DNA from: Noviherbaspirillum saxi
GTDB taxonomy: Bacteria > Pseudomonadota > Gammaproteobacteria > Burkholderiales > Burkholderiaceae_D
Assembly (NCBI RefSeq): GCF_003591035.1
Contig: NZ_QYUO01000001.1
Location: forward strand, 2,914,001-2,978,000
DNA: 64,000 nt
Direction: 5' to 3'
The notes beneath the pieces were generated by a model. That model was not told the DNA's origin and did not search any database. It saw nothing but the letters and a program-made list of their open reading frames with translations. Positions 52,984 through 63,378 of this stretch are shown one piece after another (position 1 is the first letter of the stretch; every line of letters starts with the position of its first letter). Both the position numbers and the translations under genes were made by a program.

Positions 52984-53882
52984 TCATGACGAACTTATTG
53001 TTACGACACCGGATATGCACTGCCACCCTGCTGCTGGGAGGTGCGTGCATGAACACCGCATATGCATTACAGCCTTTGAGCGACAACATGCTGTCGTCGG
53101 TGCAGGGGCGCGACGGATTAAGTTTTGACCTCGCCAACTTTGCGATGGCTGGCGATGCACGTATCACCTACTACGCGCCTTCGCCATCGACCGCGAGTGC
53201 TTATATCGGCAACCTGCATGCATCACGGTCCGACGATACGGGCAATGCATTTGGCGATCCTTACCGGCTTGAAGTCAGACGCGGCGCGAACGGGCTGGCC
53301 GATGTGGTGCATCTGACCCGGCCCTTGAATGCCAATGGTTTACAGCGCTGGCAATATGCATTCGACTGGGGCGTGGATGCCGACGGCATCGCCTTCAACG
53401 GCGGCAGCGTGGTATTGAAAGATACTCAATTCTTTGGCGGCGGCATGCAATGGAGCACGCCGCGTTCCGGCGACGGCATCGCCTTCGGGAGTGCTTTACG
53501 TATGGATGTCGGCAACCTGCTGGTGCGTCCGCGCGGACGCGGCAATATTTCCGTGGCCGATCCTTTAGGTGCGACCGAACAGTTGCATCTGCGCGGCATA
53601 CACATCGGCGCGACCGATGGCACGGGTGCGGTCTTGAATACGCCGTGGCGCATCGCGGATGTCGCGAGTCAGCCCGGCATTCTGAATGCCGTCACCGATG
53701 CCGGCGGCAATGCGCGCCTCCATTTCGGCATCGACTGGCCGGATGCGAACGGCGCCGCGCTCGGCACGCTGCGCATCGACAACCTGTCTTTCCGCAGCGA
53801 TGTCAGCGGTAACCTTGACCTGGGTGCAAGCCGCATTGGCGCCATGCAAATCCAGTACCTTGACGTGAAGCTGAGGCCCTGA
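52980..53882 (+). CDS. Small exported protein, fibre candidate 3
   Basis: 300 residues from the ATG at 52980 that overlaps the stop of the previous gene; a second ATG at 52986 is possible. The N-terminus (LLLRHRICTATLLLGGACMN, then TAYA) looks like a signal peptide, with a Cys at the end of LLGGAC, which could be a lipobox. The mature part starts LQPLSDNMLSSVQGRDGLSF, the shared motif. The body has many Asp/Gly turns (VDADGIAFNGGSVVLKDTQF). It ends YLDVKLRP. If a lipoprotein, it could anchor the fibre to the outer membrane. Confidence 0.65.
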   Translation: MIMTNLLLRHRICTATLLLGGACMNTAYALQPLSDNMLSSVQGRDGLSFDLANFAMAGDARITYYAPSPSTASAYIGNLHASRSDDTGNAFGDPYRLEVRRGANGLADVVHLTRPLNANGLQRWQYAFDWGVDADGIAFNGGSVVLKDTQFFGGGMQWSTPRSGDGIAFGSALRMDVGNLLVRPRGRGNISVADPLGATEQLHLRGIHIGATDGTGAVLNTPWRIADVASQPGILNAVTDAGGNARLHFGIDWPDANGAALGTLRIDNLSFRSDVSGNLDLGASRIGAMQIQYLDVKLRP

Positions 53883-53883
53883 C

Positions 53884-54360
53884 ATGGTGATCGACATGAA
53901 GAAGGGATGGGCGCTGCTTGCGGCGATGCTGTTGAGCATGCAGGTTCTGGCGCGCCCGCTGCAAGCGCTGGATGATGGCGAACTCGCAGGCGTGAGCGGA
54001 GGTGATGGCGTCAGCTTTGCCGCGCACATTGCGCTGAATGATCCGACGCTAAGCGGTGCGGTCACGGACAGCCGCCTGTCGACCGGGTTTCAAGTGGACG
54101 GCAAGACGACGTATATCGTTATCCGAAATTTGCGCGGCACCATCGATGTGTCGCCGATGAATCTGAGCGTGCAAAAGAAACCCGATGGCAGCGATTATCT
54201 GGCATTGACCCTGCCGGAGACGCTACGTTACGGCAACTGGGGATATGAATCGCTGAGCGCGCAGGCGGACCCGCTTGCTCCGGTTACCGAAAGCCTGGGG
54301 CGTGTCAATGTAAATGGCGCGCTGCATTTTCAGGGGCAGATGCGGTTTTGGGCGCATTAG
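53884..54360 (+). CDS. Small exported protein, fibre candidate 4
   Basis: 158 residues (a second Met at residue 5 is a possible start). Signal peptide MKKGWALLAAMLLSMQVLAR, then PLQALDDGELAGVSGGDGVS, the shared motif in its clearest form. Beta-rich body (TTYIVIRNLRGTIDVSPMNL). It ends QMRFWAH, the same last three residues as candidate 1. It follows the previous gene by one base. It closes the operon. Confidence 0.7.
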   Translation: MVIDMKKGWALLAAMLLSMQVLARPLQALDDGELAGVSGGDGVSFAAHIALNDPTLSGAVTDSRLSTGFQVDGKTTYIVIRNLRGTIDVSPMNLSVQKKPDGSDYLALTLPETLRYGNWGYESLSAQADPLAPVTESLGRVNVNGALHFQGQMRFWAH

Positions 54361-54694
54361 GGATCATGCAACTTCCGTCTACTATATTCAACACCTTTCC
54401 AAACTTACCTTGTCGAGGCGGTTGAGATACCTGGAAGTAGATAAGTCGCTTCCTAATTGCGATCCGCTGTGGAATCCCTTCCCCCTGGAAGGGGGAAGGT
54501 TAGGAAGGGGGAAGTGAGGTTGAATCATCGTAGTACCAAAATCGACCTTCGCACCCCCATCCCAACCTTCCCCCTTCCAGGGGGAAGGAGCGCTACGCGA
54601 GATATATGGATCGGCAGTACAGCATCAACCGAAGTTTGGATAATTTGGGTAATCCTGCAGCGAATTGCCAGCCGCCGGTTCCATGATCGTACCG
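54361..54694. other. Convergent intergenic region with palindromic repeat
   Basis: 334 bases between the convergent fibre operon and rsmA. It contains copy 2 of repeat family 4 (54473-54592), whose long hairpin could serve as a bidirectional terminator. No gene seen. Confidence 0.5.
54473..54592. repeat. Palindromic repeat family 4, copy 2
   Basis: CCCTTCCCCCTGGAAGGGGG, then AAGGTTAGGAAGGGGGAAG, and the mirror ACCCCCATCCCAACCTTCCC, then CCTTCCAGGGGGAAGG. Same structure and nearly the same arms as 34430-34555. Non-coding. Confidence 0.65.
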
Positions 54695-55468
54695 CTACAG
54701 ACCAAGCCGATTCGCCAAACCGACAAACTGTTCCAGCGGCACCGCCTCCGGACGCAGCTGTGGATCAACACCGGCATCGATCAGATCGTTTTCGGTAAAC
54801 ATGCCGGCCACGCAATTGCGAATCACCTTGCGGCGTTGCGAAAATGCCTTGGTGACGACCTGCTCCAGTTTTCCCGCGTCGCAAGCCAGGGGTTGCGCAA
54901 TCGGAATCATGCGCACAATCGCTGAATCGACCTTGGGCGGCGGGTCGAATGCAGTGGGCGGCACGACAAACAGCAGATCCATGTGATACCGCCATTGCAG
55001 CATCACCGACAGCCGGCCATAGGTCTTGCTGCCCGGTTCGGCGACCATGCGTTCGACGACTTCCTTTTGCAGCATGAAATGCTGGTCCTGCACCTGTGGC
55101 GCAATCTCGGTCAGATGAAACAACAGCGGGCTGGAAATGTTGTACGGCAGGTTGCCGACCACGCGCAGCTTGCGGTCGGCGGCGGGAACAATAGAAGCGA
55201 AATCGAACTTCAGGGCGTCGCCTTCATGCACGGTCAGCCGTTGCGGAGCGAAGTTCTTGCGCAGCCGCGCGACCAGGTCGCGATCGAGTTCAACCACATG
55301 CAAGTGCTTGAGCGACTCCAGCAACAGACTGGTCATGGCTGCGAGTCCAGGACCGATTTCGACCATGGTGTCATCGGGCTGCGGATCGATCGCACGAATG
55401 ATGTCGTACAACACGGCCTGGTCGGTCAGGAAGTTCTGGCCGAAGCGCTTGCGGGGAATATGTTTCAT
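54695..55468 (-). CDS. rsmA: 16S rRNA dimethyladenosine transferase RsmA (KsgA)
   Basis: 257 residues. KRFGQNFLTDQAVLYDI at the N-terminus, SAM motif EIGPGLAAMTSLLLESL, acidic motif VVELDRDL, and the catalytic NLPYN (VVGNLPYNISSPLLF) are all intact. It methylates two adenines near the 3' end of 16S rRNA late in 30S assembly. It lies four bases after pdxA, closing the conserved order lptD-surA-pdxA-rsmA. Confidence 0.95.
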   Translation of the reverse strand: MKHIPRKRFGQNFLTDQAVLYDIIRAIDPQPDDTMVEIGPGLAAMTSLLLESLKHLHVVELDRDLVARLRKNFAPQRLTVHEGDALKFDFASIVPAADRKLRVVGNLPYNISSPLLFHLTEIAPQVQDQHFMLQKEVVERMVAEPGSKTYGRLSVMLQWRYHMDLLFVVPPTAFDPPPKVDSAIVRMIPIAQPLACDAGKLEQVVTKAFSQRRKVIRNCVAGMFTENDLIDAGVDPQLRPEAVPLEQFVGLANRLGL

Positions 55469-55471
55469 TGC

Positions 55472-56500
55472 TTAGTGTGAGAGTTTGCCGGCGGCCCTGG
55501 CCATGTGCGCAGCGACCTCGATGGCCACCACCATGCTGCCGTGATCGGCCTTGCCAAGGCCGGCCGCCGCCAGATCCAGCGCGGTGCCGTGATCGACCGA
55601 AGTGCGGATGATGGGCAGGCCGAGCGTGATATTGACACCGCGCCCGAAGCTGGCGTGCTTGAGTACAGGCAGGCCCTGATCGTGATACATCGCGAGCACG
55701 CAATCCGCTTGTTCGAGATATTTGGGCTGGAATAGCGTATCGGCCGGATACGGTCCGGTCGCATCGATGCCCCTGGCTTGTGCAGCCTGCAAGACCGGCG
55801 TGATCACGTCGATTTCTTCGCGGCCGAGATAACCGCCCTCGCCCGCATGCGGGTTCAGGCCGGTCACCAGGATGCGCGGTGTGGGCAAGCCGAATTTTTG
55901 CTGCAGGTCGCGATGCACGATGTCGAGCGTACGCATGAGGCTATCGAAAGTAATGGCTTGCGCGACGTCTTTCAATGGCAGATGCGTGGTTGCCAGCGCG
56001 ACGCGCAGCAGAGGTTCGCCGCCGGCCAGCATCATGACGACCTGGGACGTGCCGGTTTTTTCAGCGAGGTATTCGGTATGGCCGGTGAATGGCACGCCGG
56101 CATCGTTGATGGTGCTCTTTTGCAGCGGTGCGGTCACGATGGCGTCGAAGCGGCCCTGCAGCGCGCCTTCTATGGCGACGTCCAGCGTATGCAGTGTCGC
56201 ACGGCCATTGCGCGCATCTAGCCGGCCCGGCACCACGGGTTCCGCGAGCGGACTGTCGATCACCGCAATCTGATCGCGCGCGAGCGACGGCAAGCCGCTG
56301 TTGGCCAGCGCCATGGTCGACAGCGCCACCAGGCGGATCGTCGGGTCGATATCGGCCGCAGTCATCGAGAGCAGGGTCGCATCGCCAATCAGCACGCTGC
56401 TTACCTGTTCGCGCAAGGCCCATGCGGCCCGGATCGAAATCTCCGGGCCTATGCCTGCAGGTTCGCCGCAAGTGATGGCGATGGTTGGCCTGTTACGCAT
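55472..56500 (-). CDS. pdxA: 4-hydroxythreonine-4-phosphate dehydrogenase PdxA
   Basis: 342 residues. [17 protein letters not shown] at the N-terminus, and the metal-binding His residues in [29 protein letters not shown] and [15 protein letters not shown] are present. It oxidises 4-phosphohydroxythreonine in the deoxyxylulose-5-phosphate-dependent route to pyridoxal phosphate. It starts 10 bases after surA ends. Confidence 0.95.
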   Translation of the reverse strand: MRNRPTIAITCGEPAGIGPEISIRAAWALREQVSSVLIGDATLLSMTAADIDPTIRLVALSTMALANSGLPSLARDQIAVIDSPLAEPVVPGRLDARNGRATLHTLDVAIEGALQGRFDAIVTAPLQKSTINDAGVPFTGHTEYLAEKTGTSQVVMMLAGGEPLLRVALATTHLPLKDVAQAITFDSLMRTLDIVHRDLQQKFGLPTPRILVTGLNPHAGEGGYLGREEIDVITPVLQAAQARGIDATGPYPADTLFQPKYLEQADCVLAMYHDQGLPVLKHASFGRGVNITLGLPIIRTSVDHGTALDLAAAGLGKADHGSMVVAIEVAAHMARAAGKLSH

Positions 56501-56510
56501 CCCGATACGA

Positions 56511-57965
56511 TCAGCGCGTCTCGTTGTCGAAACGATATTCGACGTAGGCGCGGTCGCGTACCTGGCGCAGCCAGTCCTGGGTGGCTTCTTCCAGCTTGCG
56601 CTCGCGGATGGTCTGGCGCGCGATCAGGCGCTGGCGTTCCTGCGATACGTCATCCTTCTTGCGCTCCACCACCTGGATCAGGTGATAGCCGAAAGGCGAT
56701 TCGACCGGTTCGCTGACTTGTCCCGGCTGCAATGTATCCATTGCGCGTTCGAACTCGGGCACGGTGTCGCCTGGATAGATCCAGCCCAAGTCACCGCCGC
56801 GCGACGCCGACAAGTCATTCGAAAACAGTTTGGCAAGGTCTTCGAACTTGGCTGCGTTGTTGTCGAGACGCTGCTTGAGTTCGGTCAGCTTGCGCTTGGC
56901 ATCGGCCGGCGACACGATCTGGTTGGTCTTGATCAGGATATGGCGTACCTTGGTCTGCTGGACCGATGCGGCGCCCGGCGACTTCAGTACGCTCGGCGTG
57001 CGTTCGCCGCCGAACTTGACGATATGAAAGCCGCTGTTGCTCTTGACGACCTGCGACACGTCGCCTTTTTTCATGTTGGCGATCACTTCGATAAACAGTT
57101 GCGGCAAGCGCTCGGGACTGCGCCAGCCAAGGTCGCCGCCGGACAAGGCATCGGTGGCGTCGGAATAGGTCGCCGCCAGCTTGGCGAAGTCGCCGCCTGC
57201 CTGCAACTGACGCTGCACTTCTTCCGCACGGCGGCGGCGCTCGGCGATCTGCTCGGCCGTCGCATTTTCGGGAATGCGCACCAGGATATGGGCGACATTG
57301 AATTCCTTTTGGTCGGCGACCGCGCCCTTTTCAGCGGCGAGATAGTTGTCGACTTCGGATTCGGTGATCTGGATCTTGTTGTCGACTTCGCGTTCGCGCA
57401 CGCGCTGCATCAGGATGTCTTCGCGGATGTCTTCGCGAAAGCGCGCGAACGGCGTGCCATCCTTTTCCAGTTGGGCGCGGAATTGCGGCAGGGACATCTT
57501 GTTCTGTTCGGCGATCCGCGCGATCGCACGATCGAGCATGCTGTCGTCGACGCGAATGCCGTATTCCTTGGCGAGTTGCAACTGCGCGCGGTCGACGATC
57601 ATGCGCTCCAGCATTTGGCGCTGGAATTCCTGCTGCGGCGGCAGCGCGATGCCCTGATTGCGCATGCGCGTCTCGACGAGGCGCAGGCGTTGGACCAACT
57701 CCTGACGGGTGATCACTTCATTGTTGACGACCGCAATGATCGCATCGGCAAGGTAGATGCGCTGCGGCGCATTCTGCGCGGCCGGCGCCGCGGGAGCGGC
57801 AGGTTGCGCAACCGGATCCGCGCCGGGCTTGAACTGCGCCTGTGCCGGCATTATCCCGGCGCTGCATACCAGCGCGGTTGCCAGCGCAAGGCGGCACACC
57901 TGGCGTACCGGATTCTTGGCGTTTCGCATAGTCTGGAAAGTATTCATAGGATTCACGTGCTTCAT
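56511..57965 (-). CDS. surA: Periplasmic chaperone and peptidyl-prolyl isomerase SurA
   Basis: 484 residues (alternative start at 57947, [10 protein letters not shown]). Signal peptide ending MPAQAQ. SurA N-domain with [20 protein letters not shown] (about residues 70-90), then two PpiC-type domains (about 205-300: [20 protein letters not shown]; and about 320-415: [20 protein letters not shown]). It escorts outer-membrane proteins, including LptD, through the periplasm. An Ala/Pro-rich linker ([11 protein letters not shown]) after the signal is unusual but harmless. It follows lptD by nine bases. Confidence 0.95.
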   Translation of the reverse strand: MKHVNPMNTFQTMRNAKNPVRQVCRLALATALVCSAGIMPAQAQFKPGADPVAQPAAPAAPAAQNAPQRIYLADAIIAVVNNEVITRQELVQRLRLVETRMRNQGIALPPQQEFQRQMLERMIVDRAQLQLAKEYGIRVDDSMLDRAIARIAEQNKMSLPQFRAQLEKDGTPFARFREDIREDILMQRVREREVDNKIQITESEVDNYLAAEKGAVADQKEFNVAHILVRIPENATAEQIAERRRRAEEVQRQLQAGGDFAKLAATYSDATDALSGGDLGWRSPERLPQLFIEVIANMKKGDVSQVVKSNSGFHIVKFGGERTPSVLKSPGAASVQQTKVRHILIKTNQIVSPADAKRKLTELKQRLDNNAAKFEDLAKLFSNDLSASRGGDLGWIYPGDTVPEFERAMDTLQPGQVSEPVESPFGYHLIQVVERKKDDVSQERQRLIARQTIRERKLEEATQDWLRQVRDRAYVEYRFDNETR

Positions 57966-57974
57966 GTGGGATCG

Positions 57975-60170
57975 TTAAGGATTGCCCGGTTGATTGACCA
58001 GCTGGTAGCCGGGAATATTCGCGCGCAAGGCATCTAGAGGATTGGAACCGAGGCGGGTCAATCCGTTCAGCTCCAGCTGGAAAAAGATGGCCGAGGTCGC
58101 GTTGGACGCCGCGGTCGGCGTGCGCTGGCCGACAACGCGGAAAACCCAGCAATCGGCCTTGTATTCCAGTCCGAGCAAGCCTTCGGCCACCTTGCGGTCG
58201 GGCAGCGAATAATTGACGCGCGCCACGCCATACCAGCGGTTGGCAAATGGCCACTGGCCGGACACGTCGACCTGCTCCAGGATATTGATGCGATCGCGCC
58301 GGTACTTCAGGTTCAGCACGCTCTTGGGCGCCGGCTGCCATTGCACGCCGTAGTTGGCGCGGCTCACAGAATCGAGCGTCTGGCTGTATTGCAGGTTGCC
58401 TTCGACGCTGACCGACGGCGTCAAACGTCCGTAGGCCGAGACCAGCAGGTCGGACCGGCTTTCATTGCGCGCGGCACCCAGCGTGACGCGCTGTTCGTTG
58501 AAATAGAAGCGTTGTCCGACCGCCATGCGCATGCGCTCGATACCGCTCGGCTCGATGTAGCGCGAAATCAATGCCGCCGTGATTTCATTGGCGTCGCTGA
58601 TGCGGTCGTTGCCGATAAAACGGTTTTCGCTGAACAGCTGCGCAAAGCTCAGATCGGCCTCGGCGGTATCGAAGATCGGAAACGCGGTCTGGTCGCGGTA
58701 AGGCGTATAGACATAGAACAGGCGCGGCTCCAGCGTCTGCGTCATGGTGTTGCCGAAAAACTTGGCATCGCGCTCGAACACCAGGCCGCTGTCGAGCGAT
58801 ACCGTCGGCAGGAAGCGCGACAAACGGTCCGGCGCTCCGGCCGGCTGGTCCTGCAAATGATATTTGCTGCCGTGTAGCGACAAGCGCGGCGTGATGAAGT
58901 AGCCGGGACGGATAATCGGATACGAAATGCGCGGATTGACGAGGAAACGCTCGCCGCGCAACAGGTCCGGATGATAGAAATGCGTCAGTTCCGAATCGAC
59001 GTTCCAGTCGAAACCGGTGGCATCCTGCCGCCCGGTCTGGAAGGTCAGCTGCGGCAGGCGGTCATACGGCCGCAGGATAGGCGCTGCCGGGTCTTGCAGC
59101 ACCTGGAAATTGGACATGCGCGCCGACGCATTCCAGAAATTGCCGGCGTAATTGAGCGCAAGATCGCGTCCCAGCATGCGCTGGTTACTGGTGGTAATCG
59201 TGCGCGAGAAATCGTCCGGGTAACGGTCGTCCGATGCGCTGTTGACATTCCATGCATAGGACAGGCCCGGCGCGAGCACCTGCGTATGCGTCGACGAAAT
59301 CGCGTAGCGGTTGGTGCCGGTCTGGCGGTCTTGCGGCAGGTATTCTGCCCGGGTCTGGCCGAAATAGCTCTCGCCCATGTAGCGCGCTTCCGCGCCGAGC
59401 TGGAGTCCGCGCCGCGCATAGAGCTTCGGATACAGCGTCAGGTCGCGGTTGGGCGCGATATTAAAATAGTAAGGCACCGTGACTTCGAGGCCGCCCCTGT
59501 TGGTGGTGCCTATGGTCGGCGGCAATACGCCGGTCTTGCGCGCCTCCGACAGCGGGAACGACATCGCCGGTGCGGCCAGGATAGGCAGGCCCTTGAAGTA
59601 GACCACGGTCTTGTGCGCATAGCCTTCCTCGCGGCCGGCATCGAGATTGAGCTTGCTGGACTTGAGGTACCAGTCGGGGTCCGGTCCTTCGCAGGTACTG
59701 TAGGTACCGTCGGTCACGGTGGCGCGGTCTTCGCCCTCGAAATCGATGCGCTCGGCCGCACCCTGCGCATTGTTGCGCTCGAGCCGGTAGGTCGGATGCA
59801 GCACATAGCCTTCCTGGGCTTCCAGGCGCAGGCGCAATTCATCGCCGGTATAGGTATCGCCGAAACGGCGCATCCTGATATTGCCCGAGGCTTCGACCTC
59901 GTCTTCCACGATACGATAGGTCGCCTTGTCCGCATTCACCGTGGTTGGGCCGCGGATGATTTCAACATCACGCTCCAGAATCACTTCCCGGTCCGGGCGG
60001 CCGCTCATTTTTTCGGCACTGACCGTTGCCGGTCCGTCCTTGTCCTCGGCCTTCTGGCGCGGCGCGGACGCCTGCGCGCTCGCCAGCGAAGGCGCGATAG
60101 CGACCGTCATGGCGGCGGCCATCAAGCGGAGCAATAGTTGTGATGGAGGAAATGCGGAGAACCGGATCAT
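57975..60170 (-). CDS. lptD: LPS-assembly protein LptD
   Basis: 731 residues from the ATG at 60170 (the frame is open to 60239; the ribosome binding site is weak for both). Signal peptide ending SLASAQ. The N-terminal jellyroll domain (about residues 50-160) has VSAEKMSGRPDREVILERDV. The barrel spans about 200-731. Cysteines at STCEGPD and near the end at KADCWVFRV can form the disulfide needed for assembly. It inserts lipopolysaccharide into the outer leaflet with LptE. It is first in the surA-pdxA-rsmA operon and divergent from amgK. Confidence 0.93.
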   Translation of the reverse strand: MIRFSAFPPSQLLLRLMAAAMTVAIAPSLASAQASAPRQKAEDKDGPATVSAEKMSGRPDREVILERDVEIIRGPTTVNADKATYRIVEDEVEASGNIRMRRFGDTYTGDELRLRLEAQEGYVLHPTYRLERNNAQGAAERIDFEGEDRATVTDGTYSTCEGPDPDWYLKSSKLNLDAGREEGYAHKTVVYFKGLPILAAPAMSFPLSEARKTGVLPPTIGTTNRGGLEVTVPYYFNIAPNRDLTLYPKLYARRGLQLGAEARYMGESYFGQTRAEYLPQDRQTGTNRYAISSTHTQVLAPGLSYAWNVNSASDDRYPDDFSRTITTSNQRMLGRDLALNYAGNFWNASARMSNFQVLQDPAAPILRPYDRLPQLTFQTGRQDATGFDWNVDSELTHFYHPDLLRGERFLVNPRISYPIIRPGYFITPRLSLHGSKYHLQDQPAGAPDRLSRFLPTVSLDSGLVFERDAKFFGNTMTQTLEPRLFYVYTPYRDQTAFPIFDTAEADLSFAQLFSENRFIGNDRISDANEITAALISRYIEPSGIERMRMAVGQRFYFNEQRVTLGAARNESRSDLLVSAYGRLTPSVSVEGNLQYSQTLDSVSRANYGVQWQPAPKSVLNLKYRRDRINILEQVDVSGQWPFANRWYGVARVNYSLPDRKVAEGLLGLEYKADCWVFRVVGQRTPTAASNATSAIFFQLELNGLTRLGSNPLDALRANIPGYQLVNQPGNP

Positions 60171-60268
60171 GAAAAGAAGGGGTCGGCTGGCGCTTTTTTG
60201 GAATGAATCCCTTATTATATGGGAACTCCCATCCGTCAACGGATTGTCTCTACTCCCCAGGTTGTTTC

Positions 60269-61294
<1,026 letters not shown>

Positions 61295-61302
61295 GGGATG
61301 CG

Positions 61303-61998
61303 ATGAAAGCAATGATCTTTGCGGCAGGGCGCGGCGAACGGATGCGTCCGCTGACCGATACCTGTCCCAAACCGCTGCTGACGGTGCGTGGCCGCCCGCT
61401 TATCCTTTGGCACATCCTCAACCTGGTACGCGCCGATATCAAGGATATCGTGATCAACCATGCGCACCTCGGGGACATGATCGAAGAAGCGCTGGGCGAC
61501 GGCAGCAAGTACGGCGCCCGCATCAGTTACTCGGCCGAAGGCACGGCGCTCGAAACCGCGGGCGGCGTCGCCAAGGCACGGCATCTGCTGGGCGAAGAAC
61601 CTTTTGTCGCGGTTGCGGCCGATGTCTATTGTCCGCATTTCGATTTCGAGCAGGTCAAGGAAGCCTTGCAGGACAATGACATGTGGGGCAATCCACACCC
61701 AGCCGACAAGCGCGACGTCGCCTGGCTGTATCTGGTCAAGAATCCGGCCCACCATTTGAAGGGCGATTTCGCGCTGAACAGTTTTTCGATTGCCAATGAA
61801 GGCGATCCGCGTTTTACCTTCTCGGGTATCGGCGTCTATCGCACCGAAATCTTCGACTCGGTGCAGGCGGGACAGTCGGCTCCGATCGCACCGATCCTGC
61901 GCGAGTATGCGGCGCGCGGGCAGGTCGGCGGCGAAGTCTATCGCGGCGACTGGACCGATGTCGGCACACCGGAACGGCTTGCGCAGCTAAACGGCTAA
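61303..61998 (+). CDS. murU: N-acetylmuramate-1-phosphate uridylyltransferase MurU
   Basis: 231 residues. The N-terminal MKAMIFAAGRGERMRPLTDT is the nucleotide-binding signature (GxGxRxxPLT) of sugar-phosphate nucleotidyltransferases. EGTALETAGGVAKARHLLGE and VAADVYCPHFDF (metal-binding Asp) follow, and DWTDVGTPERLAQLNG closes the protein. It makes UDP-MurNAc from the product of AmgK. The pair can bypass MurA and thus fosfomycin. Confidence 0.9.
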   Translation: MKAMIFAAGRGERMRPLTDTCPKPLLTVRGRPLILWHILNLVRADIKDIVINHAHLGDMIEEALGDGSKYGARISYSAEGTALETAGGVAKARHLLGEEPFVAVAADVYCPHFDFEQVKEALQDNDMWGNPHPADKRDVAWLYLVKNPAHHLKGDFALNSFSIANEGDPRFTFSGIGVYRTEIFDSVQAGQSAPIAPILREYAARGQVGGEVYRGDWTDVGTPERLAQLNG

Positions 61999-62033
61999 AC
62001 AAACACGGCAGTACACGGCAAAAGGAATCGCAG

Positions 62034-63365
62034 ATGAAATCATACGCAGCACGGCGCGCCGCTCTGATGGCGCAGATGCAAGCCAAGGGCGGCGGCGTCG
62101 CCATCATCCCGACCGCGCATGAAGTCATGCGCAACCGCGACGCCGATTATCCGTACCGGCACGACAGCTACTTTTATTACCTGTCCGGATTCACCGAACC
62201 CGAAGCCGTGATTGTCCTGGTGGCGGGCAAGGTCAACCAAACCATCCTGTTTTGCCGTGAAAAGAACCTGGAGCGCGAAATCTGGGACGGTTACCGCTAT
62301 GGCCCGGAAGCGGCACGCGAAGCATTCGGCTTCGACGCCGCCTATCCGGTTGCCGCGCTCGACAGCGAAATGCCGAAACTGATGGCCGATGCGCCGGCGC
62401 TGTTCTATGCCCTCGGCAGCGACAGCAAGCTCGATATGCAGATGCAGAACTGGCTGCAGACGGTGCGCATGCAAGGCCGTGCCGGCGTCGCGGCGCCGTC
62501 CGCCGTGCACGATGTGCATGTGCTGCTCGATGAAATGCGCCTGTTCAAGGATGCCGAGGAAATCGCCACCATGAAGCGCGCCGCCGCCATTTCGTCCGAT
62601 GCGCATCGCCGCGCGATGCAGATGTCCCGGCCCGGTTTGCGTGAATACCATCTGGAAGCGGAATTGCTGCATGAATTCCGCCGCAACGGCTCGCAGTTTC
62701 CCGCCTACGGCTCGATCGTCGCCACTGGCGCCAATACCTGCGTGCTGCATTACCGTGCCAGCGATGCCGAACTCAAGGATGGCGACCTGGTATTGATCGA
62801 CGCCGGCTGCGAACTCGACAGCTATGCGTCCGACATTACCCGCACATTCCCTGCCAACGGCAAATTCAGCGGGCCGCAAAAAGAGTTGTATGAAATCGTG
62901 GTTGCTTCGCAGGCCGCTGCCGTGGCGGAAACCCGTCCCGGCAAGCGCTTCGTCGACGGTCACGACGCGGCGGTGCGCGTGCTTGCGCAAGGCATGCTGG
63001 ATACCGGGCTGCTCGACAAGAACAAGGTTGGCTCACTGGAAGACGTGATCGAGAAAGGCGCTTACCGCCAGTTCTACATGCACCGTACCGGCCACTGGCT
63101 GGGCATGGATGTACATGATGTGGGCGAATATCGCGAAGTTGCGGCCCTCGACGGCGAAAAGCCATGGCGCAAGCTGCAACCGGGCATGGTGCTCACAATA
63201 GAACCCGGCATTTACGTTCGCCCTGAACCCGGCGTCCCGGAGCAATACTGGAATATCGGCATCCGCATCGAGGACGATGCACTGGTAACCGAGAATGGTT
63301 GCGAACTCCTTACCGATGCCGCGCCGAAAACGGTCGCCGACATCGAAGCTGTCATGAAACGATGA
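62034..63365 (+). CDS. pepP: Xaa-Pro aminopeptidase PepP
   Basis: 443 residues. The N-terminal domain (about 1-170) has YPYRHDSYFYYLSGFTEPEA. The pita-bread domain carries five metal ligands: VLIDAGCELDSYASDITRTF (two Asp), MHRTGHWLGMDVHDVG (His), LTIEPGIYV (Glu) and IGIRIEDDALV (Glu). It removes N-terminal residues preceding proline. It is followed at 13 bases by ubiH, a known neighbour in proteobacteria. Confidence 0.95.
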   Translation: MKSYAARRAALMAQMQAKGGGVAIIPTAHEVMRNRDADYPYRHDSYFYYLSGFTEPEAVIVLVAGKVNQTILFCREKNLEREIWDGYRYGPEAAREAFGFDAAYPVAALDSEMPKLMADAPALFYALGSDSKLDMQMQNWLQTVRMQGRAGVAAPSAVHDVHVLLDEMRLFKDAEEIATMKRAAAISSDAHRRAMQMSRPGLREYHLEAELLHEFRRNGSQFPAYGSIVATGANTCVLHYRASDAELKDGDLVLIDAGCELDSYASDITRTFPANGKFSGPQKELYEIVVASQAAAVAETRPGKRFVDGHDAAVRVLAQGMLDTGLLDKNKVGSLEDVIEKGAYRQFYMHRTGHWLGMDVHDVGEYREVAALDGEKPWRKLQPGMVLTIEPGIYVRPEPGVPEQYWNIGIRIEDDALVTENGCELLTDAAPKTVADIEAVMKR

Positions 63366-63378
63366 AGCGGCGTCGGTG

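Noticed and set aside
56301..58037. Long plus-strand frame opposite surA (578 residues)
   Set aside because: It overlaps the end of pdxA and all of surA, both certain genes. High-GC codon bias explains the open frame.
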